DNA of 64,000 nucleotides from JAHRAW01 sp965243285 (GTDB lineage Bacteria; Pseudomonadota; Gammaproteobacteria; Arenicellales; Poriferihabitantaceae): NCBI GenBank assembly GCA_965243285.1, contig OZ251537.1:1922001-1986000 (forward strand), read 5' to 3'. A program made the translations under genes and the position numbers. Under the pieces are notes generated by a model. That model saw only the letters and a list, made by a program, of their open reading frames with translations. It made no database searches and was not told the DNA's origin. Positions 12,801 to 24,800 of the stretch are shown in pieces (the first letter of the stretch is position 1; each line of letters starts with the position of its first letter).

Positions 12801-15800
12801 GCGATTTGACCTACGCCCTAACCGTCGATGGCGGCTTGCCGGACGGGTTGAGTTTTGACACCGATGCCACCGTCCGCACTTTGTCTGGCAGGCCGGCGCT
12901 GGCCGCCCCGGGGCTGATGTTCACCTACGCCGTAACCGACGGCCCGGCGCTGCCCGATGATTCGCACATGGTACTCAGCGCCACCTTTAGGGTGACCATC
13001 CGCCATGCCTTTGCGGCTGACATCGCCGCCCAAAGTTACACCACCGGCACGAGTATCGGCAGTGTCGTGTTGCCGGAAGTCAGAGGTGGCGGCACTTTGG
13101 AATTCGCGTTGACCGCTGGCGCCGTACCCAATCAAACCTTGCCGGCCGGCTTGAGTTTCAATACCGCCGCCGACAGCCGCACTTTGTCCGGCACGCCGCA
13201 AACCGCCGGCGACTTCATTCTCACCTACATCGTCACCGACACCGACGCCGATAGCGCCACCGCCGGCGAAGTCGCCAGCACGACCTTCGTAGTCACCATC
13301 GCCGGCCCGCGGTTTGTTGATTTCAATGTGGCCGCCCAAACCTTCCCGGCCGGCATGACCATCGCTGACCTCGTCCTGCCGCAAGCCACCGATGGTTTCG
13401 GCACCTTCACCTACGCCTTGACTGGGGAGAACGGCGAACTGCTCGATGATGCCGTGCCCGGGCTGGAGTTCGCTGGCGCCCCCGACAGCGATGGCACTCC
13501 CGCCACCCGCATCTTATCCGGCACGCCGACCGATTCCGGCTCGGCCATGCTCACCTACATCGCCACCGACACCGGCGGCAACGCCACCGATGGCATGGCG
13601 GTCTTCACAGTGACGGTGGGGCGCGCCTTGCCGACCATCGCTGACCAAACCTTCCCGGCCGGTCAACTGGTGGCGTTCCCCTTGCCCGAAGTAGTCGGCG
13701 GCGGCGCTACGGATGTTTTCGTGTACGCCATAAGCGGCGGCCCCTTGCCGGCTGATTTGAGTTTCAACGCCGGCACTCGCGCCTTGGAGGGCACGCCAGC
13801 CACGGCGGCGGACGCCATTACGCTGAATTACACTGCCACCGAGAGCGGGGCGGCAGTCGATTCGCAATCCTTCACCGTGACCATTGAACACGCCTTCCCG
13901 GTCGATGCCATCACCGTGGATGAATTGGCGGTCGGCACCGCCATTGCCAGCGGCGGCATCGTGTTGCCGCAAGCCGCCGGCGGCGGTACTTTGGCGTACG
14001 CCCTGACCAACGCCGATGATGACACCGATGATTTGCCGGCCGGTTTGACTTTTGTCGGCGCCGCCCGCGCTTTATCCGGCACGCCGGCGGCGGCTGGCAC
14101 ATTCACGCTGAATTACACCGCCAGCCAGACTCCGGTCGGCGGCACCAGCATCGGAGTCGCCACGACCTCATTTATGGTCACCATCACCGGCCCGCGGTTT
14201 GTTGATTTCAATGTGGGCGACGAAACCTACCCGGCCGGCATGCCCATTACCGACCTAATCCTGCCCGAAGCCATCGATGGCATCGGCGCTTTCACCTATA
14301 GCCTGGTGGGGCCGGGCAACCAAGCACTCGACCAAGCCGTGCCGGGGCTGGCGTTCGCTGGCACTCCCGCCAGCGATGGCACTCCCGCCACCCGCACCTT
14401 ATCCGGCACGCCGACCACGGTGGGCTCGGCACGGCTGACCTACATCGCCACCGACAGCGCCAATCCGGCCAACCGCACCGATGATTCGGCGGTTTTCACG
14501 GTATCGATAGGGCGGGCCTTTGTAACGCCGCCGCCGGCGACGCCAACCTATCCGGTCAATAGCGCCATCGAGCCCCCCCTCACCCTGCCGGCCGTCACTG
14601 GCGGCGGCGCTTTGGCATACGCCCTGACCGGCGCCTTGCCGGCCGGCGTGACTTACACTCCTGATGCCGCCGGCTTGCCAGTTTTAGCCGGCACGCCCAT
14701 CGTGGCCGGCGAGTTTCCGCTGGAATACAGCGTCAGCGAGGGCGGCGCCGTGGTGTCGCGCGCCACCATCACGCTGACCATCACCCATGTGCTGCCGACC
14801 ATCACCGCCATGTCCTACCCGGCCGGCATGTCCATCGGCGATGTCATCCTGCCGGAAGCCGCTGGCGGCGGCAGTTTGACCTATGATTTAATCGCCGCCG
14901 CCGCCAATAGCACTTTCCCCGCTGGTTTGACTTTTGACGGCACGGCCACCGCCCGCGTTTTGCGCGGCACGCCGACGGCGGCTGGCACATTCACGCTGAG
15001 TTACACCGCCAGCACCATCGGCACCGGCGGCGCCGACGACATCCAAGTCGCCAGCACGTCATTCGTGGTGACCGTGACCCATTCCCTGGCGGCTATCGCT
15101 GATTTCGCAACCGATGCCGGCGTAGCTGTTAATGTGCCGCTGCCCACCGCCGAAGGCGGCGGCGATTTGGCGTATACCCTGACGGTCACGCCCGATACGG
15201 CCGGCTTGAGTTTGGGCGGCGCTAATAGCCGAACCTTGCTCGGCACGCCCACCGTGGCCAGCACCTACATGCTCACCTACGCCGCCACCTTGGTCGGCGG
15301 CACGGATGCAGTGGCAAGCAGTACCTTCACAGTGACCGTAAACCATGTGTTGCCGAATCCGGGCCCGCAGTCCTTCAGCGCTGGTTCGGTGGTGTCGCTC
15401 AATTTAGGCGAAGCCATCGGCGGCGGCGATGCATTTGTTTATGACTTGACCGGCTCGATTCCCGACGGCTTGGAATTCACCGCCGGCACCCGCACTTTAT
15501 CCGGCGTGCCGACGCCGACCACCGAGGTCTCGGCAGTCACGCTGGTCTACACCGCCACCCGAGGCAACGCCCCCGACGCCATAAACCTCACGGCGACATT
15601 CACCGTGACCATCGGCGCCGTGAATCTGCAGACCTTCGTCATCCCCGGCCTGACCTTTGACGCCGGCACGGCGCTAACCGCCGCCACCGGGCTGACCCTG
15701 CCGCAAGCGACCGACCATGACGACACGGTGGTGTACGGATTCACCGCCGCCTTGCCGACTGGTTTAAGTTTGACCGGCCGGTTTTTGGGCGGCACGCCGA

Positions 15801-18800
15801 TCGTGGCTGACGAATTTGATGTGACCTACACCGCCACCCGAGGCGGCGTCACCATCGCCAGCGGGGATTTCACCATCACCGTAAACCACGCCTTCCCGGA
15901 CATCGATGATGTGAGTTATGCCGTCAATGAGGTGGTGGCGCTGACTTTGGTCGAAGCCTTCGGCGGTGGCACTTTGACCTATGCCTTGAGCGATAACTTG
16001 CCCGATGGTTTGAATTTCTTCGCCGCCGACCGCGTCATCCGCGGCACGCCGACCGCGGCGACCGCGGCGGTCACGCTGGTCTACACCGCCCAGCAGGGCG
16101 ACACCACCGTCGCCACGGCGAGTTTCACCATCACCGTGCAACAAGGATTCCCCGCCATCGGCAATCAAACCTACGCCGCCGGCGAGTCGGTTGCGCTCAC
16201 CCTGCCCGAATCCCTCATCACCGACGCCGGCGCCTTGGTCTACACATTGACCGCCGTGGCGCCGGCCACCGAATTGCCCATCGGTTTGGCTTTCAACGAT
16301 GCCGCCGCCAACAACCGTGTATTAGATGGCACGCCGACCACGGCCGGCGTGACCACGCTGCGCTACATCGCCCGCGATAGCGCCGGCGATGAAGTCGCCA
16401 TGGCGACTTTCACCATCACCATCACCGGCCCGACATTCGCCGATAACGACTTGCCGCTGGCCAATCGAATCTATGATGCCGAGGTGACTGATGTTGACTT
16501 AACGCTGCCCACCGCCAGCAGCCAAGCGGCTTCGGTGGGCTACACCCTGACCTCCGTCCCGGGCTTGCCCGCCGGACTGAGTTTCGACATCGACAACCGC
16601 GTCTTATCCGGCACCCCGACCCTCGCCGCCGCCGCCGTAACCTTGACCTATCGCGCCACCGACAATTACGCCAACGCCAGCGCCGACGCCACCTTCACGG
16701 TGACCGTGCGGCACGCTTTTGTGGAGGATTCCATCGCCCCCGCGGCCTACACCGCCGGCGCAGACATCAATCCGCCGCTCACCCTGCCGACCGCCACTGG
16801 CGGCGGGTCGCCGGTGTACGCACTGAACGGCGCTTTGCCCACCGGCGCGACCACCACCACCGATGCCACGACCGGCGTCATCGTCATCGCCGGCAGGCCG
16901 ACTGCCGCCGGCGTCTTCTCGCTGAATTACACCGCCACCAGTGCCGTCAATGCCGTCACGCTGCCGGTTGTGCTGACGGTGAACCACGCCTTTGCGAGCA
17001 TCGACCCGGTGACTTATCCAGCGGGGAACGACATCGGCCGAGTCACCCTGCCGGAAGCCATCGGCGGCGGCAGTTTGACCTATGATTTAATCGCCGCCGC
17101 CAATAGCACTTTCCCCGCTGGTTTGGCTTTCGATGGCACGGCCACCGCCCGCGTTTTGCGCGGCACGCCGACGGCGGCTGGCACATTCACGCTGAGTTAC
17201 ACCGCCAGCACCATCGGGGTAGACGGCGTCGCAGTCGCCAGCACGTCATTCGAGGTGACCGTGACCCATTCCCTGGCGGCTATCGCTGATTTCGCAACCG
17301 ATGCCGGCGTGGCTGTTAATGTGCCGCTGCCCACCGCCGAAGGCGGCGGCGATTTGGCGTATACCCTGAGCGGCACGCCCGATACGGCCGGCTTGAGTTT
17401 GGGCGGCGCTAATAGCCGAACCTTGCTCGGCACGCCCACCGTGGCCAGCACCTACATGCTCACCTACGCCGCCACCTTGGTCGGCGGCACGGACGCAGTG
17501 GCAAACAGTACCTTCACAGTGACCGTAAACCATGTGTTGCCGAATCCGGGCCCGCAGTCCTTCAGCGCTGGTTCGGTGGTGTCGCTCAATTTAGGCGAAG
17601 CCATCGGCGGCGGCGATGCATTTGTTTATGACTTAACCGGCTCGATTCCCGACGGCTTGGAATTCACCGCCGACACCCGCACTTTATCCGGCGTGCCGAC
17701 CGAGGCATCGGCAGTCACGCTGGTCTACACCGCCGACCGCGGCAGCGGCGACACCGCCATAAACCTCACGGCGACATTCACCGTGACCATCGGCGCCGTG
17801 AATCTGCAGACCTTCGTCATCCCCGACCTGACCTTTGACGCCGGCACGGCGCTAACCGCCGCCACCGGGCTGACCCTGCCGCAAGCGACCGACCATGACG
17901 ACACGGTGGTGTACGGATTCACCGCCGCCTTGCCGACTGGTTTAAGTTTGACCGGCCGGTTTTTGGGCGGCACGCCGATCGTGGCTGACGAATTTGATGT
18001 GACCTACACCGCCACCCGAGGCGGCGTCACCATCGCCAGCGGGGATTTCACCATCACCGTAAACCACGCCTTCCCGGACATCGATGATGTGAGTTATGCC
18101 GTCAATGAGGTGGTGGCGCTGACTTTGGTCGAAGCCTTCGGCGGTGGCACTTTGACCTATGCCTTGAGCGATAACTTGCCCGATGGTTTGAATTTCTTCG
18201 CCGCCGACCGCGCCATCCGCGGCACGCCGACGGCGGCGACCGCGGCGGTCACGCTGGTCTACACCGCCCAGCAGGGCGACACCGTCGCCACGGCGAGTTT
18301 CACCATCACCGTGCAACAAGGATTCCCCGCCATCGGCAATCAAACCTACGCCGCCGGCGAGTCGGTTGCGCTCACCCTGCCCGAATCCCTCATCACCGAC
18401 GCCGGCGATTTGGCTTACACCTTGAGTGCGGTGGCGCCGGCCACCGAATTGCCCATCGGTTTGGCTTTCAACGATGCCGCCGCCAACAACCGTGTATTGG
18501 ATGGCACGCCGACCACGGCCGGCGTGACCACGCTGCGCTACACCGCCCGCGATAGCGCCGGCGATGAAGTCGCCACATCCACCTTCAGCGTCACCATCAC
18601 CGGCCCGACATTCGCCGATAGCGACTTGCCGCTAATCAATCAAACCTATGATGCCGAGGTGACTGATGTTGACTTAACGCTGCCGGCCGCCAGCAGCCAA
18701 GCGGCTTCGGTGGGCTACACCCTGACCTCCGTCCCGGGCTTGCCCGCCGGACTGAGTTTCGACATCGACAACCGCGTCTTATCCGGCACCCCGACCCTCG

Positions 18801-21800
18801 CCGCCGCCGCCGTAACCTTGACCTATCGCGCCACCGACAATTACGCCAACGCCAGCGCCGACGCCACCTTCACGGTGACCGTGCGGCACGCTTTTGTGGA
18901 GGATTCCATCGCCCCCGCGGCCTACACCGCCGGCGCAGACATCAATCCGCCGCTCACCCTGCCGACCGCCACTGGCGGCGGGTCGCCGGTGTACGCACTG
19001 AACGGCGCTTTGCCAACCGGCGCGACCACCACCACCGATGCCACGACCGGCGTCATCGTCATCGCCGGCAGGCCGACTGCCGCCGGCGTCTTCTCGCTGA
19101 ATTACACCGCCACCAGTGCCGTCAATGCCGTCACGCTGCCGGTTGTGCTGACGGTGAATCACGCCTTTGCGAGCATCGACCCGGTGACTTATCCAGCGGG
19201 GAACGACATCGGCCGAGTCACCCTGCCGGAAGCCATCGGCGGCGGCAGTTTGACCTATGATTTAATCGCCGCCACCAATAGCACTTTCCCCGCTGGTTTG
19301 GCTTTTGACGGCGGAGCCGCCGCCCGTGTTTTGCGCGGCACGCCGACGGCGGCTGGCACATTCACGCTGAGTTACACCGCCAGCACCATCGGCACCGGCG
19401 GCGCCGACGACATCCAAGTCGCCAGCACGTCATTCGTGGTGACCGTGACCCATTCCCTGGCGGCTATCGCTGATTTTGAAACCGATGCCGGCGTGGCTGT
19501 TAATGTGCCGCTGCCCACCGCCGAAGGCGGCGGCGATTTGGCGTATACCCTGAGCGGCACGCCCGATACGGCCGGCTTGAGTTTGGGCGGCGCTAATAGC
19601 CGAACCTTGCTCGGCACGCCCACCGTGGCCAGCACCTACATGCTCACCTACGCCGCCACCTTGGTCGGCGGCACGGACGCAGTGGCAAACAGTACCTTTA
19701 CAGTGACCGTAAACCACGCCTTGCCGAACCCGGGCGCGCAGTCCTTCAGCGCTGGTTCGGTGGTGTCGCTCAATTTAGGCGAAGCCATCGGCGGCGGCGA
19801 TGCATTTGTTTATGACTTAACCGGCTCGATTCCCGACGGCTTGGAATTCACCGCCGGCACCCGCACTTTATCCGGCGTGCCGACGCCGACCACCGAGGTC
19901 TCGGCAGTCACGCTGGTCTACACCGCCACTCGAGGCAACGTCCCCGACGCCATAAACCTCACGGCGACATTCACCGTGACCATCGGCGCCGTGAATCTGC
20001 AGACCTTCGTCATCCCCGACCTGACCTTTGACGCCGGCACGGCGCTAACCGCCGCCACCGGGCTGACCCTGCCGCAAGCGACCGACCATGACGACACGGT
20101 GGTGTACGCCCTCACCGGCACCTATGGCATCGATAGCAACGCCTTGCCGGCCGGCTTGGAATTCACCGCCGGCAGCCGGTTTTTGGGCGGCACGCCGACC
20201 GTGGCCGGCGAATTCGATGTCATCTACACCGCCGCCCGAGGCGGCGTCACCATCGCCAGCGGAGATTTCACCATCACCGTAAACCACGCCTTCCCGGACA
20301 TCGATGATGTGAGTTATGCCGTCAATGAGGTGGTGGCGCTGACTTTGGTCGAAGCCTTCGGCGGTGGCACTTTGACCTATGCCTTGAGCGATAACTTGCC
20401 CGCGGGATTGGATTTCTTCGCCACCGACCGCGCCATCCGCGGCACGCCGACGGCGGCGACCGCGGCGGTCACGCTGGTCTACACCGCCCAGCAGGGCGAC
20501 ACCACCGTAGCCACGGCGAGTTTCACCATCACCGTGCAACAAGGATTCCCCGCCATCGGCAATCAAACCTACGCCGCCGGCGAGTCGGTTGCGCTCACCC
20601 TGCCCGAATCCCTCATCACCGACGCCGGTGCCTTGGTCTACACCTTGACCGCCGTGGCGCCGGCCACCGAATTGCCCATCGGTTTGGCTTTCAACGATGC
20701 CGCCGCCAACAACCGTGTATTAGATGGCACGCCGACCACGGCCGGCGTGACCACGCTGCTGTACACCGCCCGCGATAGCGCCGGCGATGAAGTCGCCAGG
20801 TCCACCTTCAGCGTCACCATCACCGGCCCGGCATTCGCCGATAGCGACTTGCCGCTAATCAATCAAACCTACGATGCCGAGGTGACTGATGTTGACTTAA
20901 CGCTGCCCACCGCCAGCAGCGAAGCCGTCTCGCTAACCTACGCCCTGTTGGGCGCCGGCGGCACACCGGCCGCCCCGGGCTTGCCCGCCGGACTGAGTTT
21001 CGACATCGGCAACCGCCTCTTATCCGGCACCCCGACCCTCGCCGCCGCCGCCGTAACCTTGGCCTATCGCGCCACCGACAATTACGGCAACGCCAGCGCC
21101 AGCGCCACCTTCACGGTGACCGTGCGGCGCGCATTTTTGACGGTTATCGGCGACCGAACTTATCCTGCTCAGTCCGCCATCGCCCCGCTCACCCTGCCGG
21201 CCGCCAGCGGCGGCGGCTCGCCGAGTTACCGCCTGAGCGGGGCGCCCGCCGGCTTGAGTTTCAACGCCGACAGCCGAGTTTTATCCGGCACTCCCATCGC
21301 AGCGGCGCCCGCCACCACGCTGACCTACATCGCCAGCGACGACTTCGGCGCCCCGGTGAGTACCACCTTCCGCATCACCATCTTCGACGGGCTAGCCGTG
21401 GATGCCATCGGTGACCAGTCCTATACCGCCGGTCGGGCGATAACCGCCCACACCTTGCCGACCGCCAGCGGCGGCGTCGGTACTTTGAATTACACCTTGA
21501 CCGGGCCGAACGGCGCCGATTTGAGCGAAGTGGGCGGGCTATTCTTCGACCCCGACAGCCTGGTGTTGAGCGGCATACCGGAGAACGCCAGCACCATCAC
21601 CATCACCTTGACCTATCAGGTGAGCGATGAGGCGCCGATTCCGACCCCCGCGGTGCGCGAGTTCGGAGTCTCCGTCGCCGGCCCCACCTTGGTCGCCCCA
21701 GCCGACCGCGCCTATTCCGCATCTGAGCTAATCACCCCGTGGATTTTGCCGCCAGCCGCCGCCGCCGAATCGGTCGATGAGCCGGCGACTTACACCTTGA

Positions 21801-24800
21801 CCGGGCCGGATTTTGACAGCACCACCATCCCCACCGACCTCAAGTTGCCGGCCGGCTTGAGTTTCGATGCCGCCATCCGCACCCTATCCGGCACGCCGAG
21901 CGCATTTGGCGACACCCTCATGACCTACGGCGTCACCGACCGCTATGGCAACGCCGAATCGGTCAATTTCACTATCATGGTCGGGCGGGTGTTCACAGCG
22001 GATATCGACGACGCGCAAATCTATAATGTCGGCGCCGAGGTTGCCCTGACTTTGCCCATTGCCAGCGGCGGCGGCTCGCCGACCTATAGTTTGGTCGGCC
22101 CCGACGCCGCCGATGTCGCTGACGCATTGCCCGACTTGTCCTTCGATCTCGGCAATCGAGCCTTGGTCGGCATGCCGACCGCGCCGACCGCCTCGGCCGG
22201 CGTGGTGTTGACTTACACCGCCATCGATGACGGCGATGTCACCGCCGAGATGAACATTAGGGTGATTGTCAACGGGCCGGTGTTCAGCTACGTGCCGATG
22301 AATCAGCATTACCTGCTCGGTCAAGTAATCGACCCGCCGCTAACCCTGCCGGCCGCTGCCGGCGCCGAGCCGTTTACTTATACCTTGACTGGATTGCCGG
22401 CCGACTTGAGTTTCGATGTCCGCACCCGCGTTTTATCAGGCACGCCAAGCGCCAGCGACGTCAGCGCTGTGGTCTACACCGCCACCGATACCCACGGCAA
22501 CTCGGTTACGGCGACATTTATGATAACCGTCGCCACCCTGGCGTTCGCCGAAGCCCCGGCCGACCAATCCTACATCGCCGGCGACGCCATCACCCTGACC
22601 CTGCCGAGTGCCGACACCAGCGCCGGCAATGCCACCGTGTCCTATACGCTAACCGCCCCGAACGGCGCGGATTTAAGCCAGTCGGCTGCACTGGGCGATG
22701 CGGCCGGCTTGGCATTCGATGCCGCCAGCCGCGTCTTGTCCGGCACGCCGCAGATTCCCGGCGACATCACCATGACCTACACCGCCGCCGATGACGCCGC
22801 TTCGCCCAACACCACCACGGCGATGTTCACCATCCGCATCACCGGGCCGACATTGACCGCCCCGCCCGACCAGAGTTACCCCGCCGGCATCGCCATCGCC
22901 GTGTTGCGCCTGCCGGCCGCCGTCGGCGCAGCACCGCTGGCGTACTCCTTAACCAACCTGCCGGCCGGGCTGACTTTCGATAACACCGCCAACCCGCCGA
23001 CCCTATCCGGCACGCCGACCACCGCCGGCGCCGCCGCCGTGCTGACCTATGGGGCGAGAGATCGTTACTCCAACGCAGCCGAAGTGGTGACTTTCGAGGT
23101 GCAAATCAGCCGCGACTTTGTCGATGTCATCGCCGACGCCACCTATTCCACCGGCACCGCCATCACCTTGCAGTTGCCGCAAGCCAGCGGCGGCGGAAGT
23201 CCGACCTACACCCTGACCGGGCCGAGCGGCACGCCAGCCGCCCCCAACTTGCCGGCCGGCTTAACCTTCAACGCTGCCGCCCGCACCTTGTCCGGCACGC
23301 CGACCACGGCCGCCGCTGCCGTCGAGTTGAAATACGCCGCCGCCGCCGCTGAGGGCGGCACGGCGGAGGCTGCTTTCATGGTGACCATCAGCACCGAGTT
23401 GGCGTTCGCCTCACCGCTGATAGACCAGAATTATCTGCTCGACGACGAGATAACGGCGGTGACGCTGCCGGTGGCCACCGGCATGGTCGGGGCGCGCTAT
23501 ACCTTGACCGGGCTGGACGGCTTAGCCATCGGCGCCGCCGTGCCGGGGCTGGTTTTCGATGCGAACAGCCGCATTTTGAGCGGTGCGCCATCCGCCCTCG
23601 GCGCAACCACGCTGACCTATGAAGCCAGCGACCGCTATGGCAACGCCCTTTCGGGCACTTTCGAGGTCGTGGTCGGCACTCTGGCTCTGCCCATGGCCGT
23701 GGCGGCGCAAGATTTCATCGCCGGCACCGCAATCGGCAATATCATCTTGCCGCCGGCCAGCGGCGGCACGGGTACGCTGACTTACACCTTGACCGGGCCG
23801 GACGGCGTAGCCATCGGCGCCGCCGTGCCGGGGCTGGTTTTTGATGGCGGCAGCCGCATTTTGTCCGGCACGCCGACGCGCGCCACCGCCGTCGAATTTC
23901 CCATCATGTTGACCTATAAGGTCGCCGATGCCACCACCATGGCGAGCCGGATTTTCGCGGTCACGGTCGCCGGTCCGGCTTTCAACGCCACCCTGCCGCT
24001 GGCGAAACAAAACTACCCGGTCGGCGAGGGGATATCCCCGCTGACTTTGCCGGACGCCACTGGCGCCGCCCCTTTGGGTTACACTCTGACCGGGGACAAC
24101 CAACAATCGCTGGCTGATGCCGTGCCTGGCCTGTCGTTTGATTCAGCCGCTGCCGCCCGCATCTTGTCCGGCACGCCGAACCGCGCACTCGATGGCGTGA
24201 ATTTGATCTACACGGTGACCGATGGCCTCGGCAACGCCACGGCAACGACTTTCGAAGTCGAAATTGACCGCGTCTTTGTCGATGAGCAAGTCGGCGACCA
24301 AACATATGCCGCTGGCCAGATGGTGATGCTGACCTTGCCTGCATCTAGTGGCGGTGGCACGCCGGTTTACTCACTTGGCCCGGATTTGCCCGACGGCTTA
24401 ACCTTCAACGATGCCGCCCGCACCTTGTCCGGCAGGCCGACCAAAGCCGGCGTATTCACGCTGGTCTACACCGCCAGACCCGCCCCGGCCGCCGGCAACA
24501 GCAACCGCTTCAGTCCGTCTGTAGGCACCGAAGTAATGGCGACATTCACCGTCACCGTCACCGGGCCGCAGTTCGCCGAAAGTGACTTTCCCTTGCCGAA
24601 TCGAGGTTTCGCCATCGACGAGCCTATCGTTGACATCACACTGCCAGCAGCCACCAGCATGGCGTCAGGTTCGCTGACCTACACATTAACAAAGGGTAGG
24701 GATTCACCAGAGGCTGGGGATTCCATTGGCACGGCCGTGCCGGGGCTATCCTTTGACACAGCCAGCAGAATCTTATCCGGCACGCCGACTGAGCAGAACT

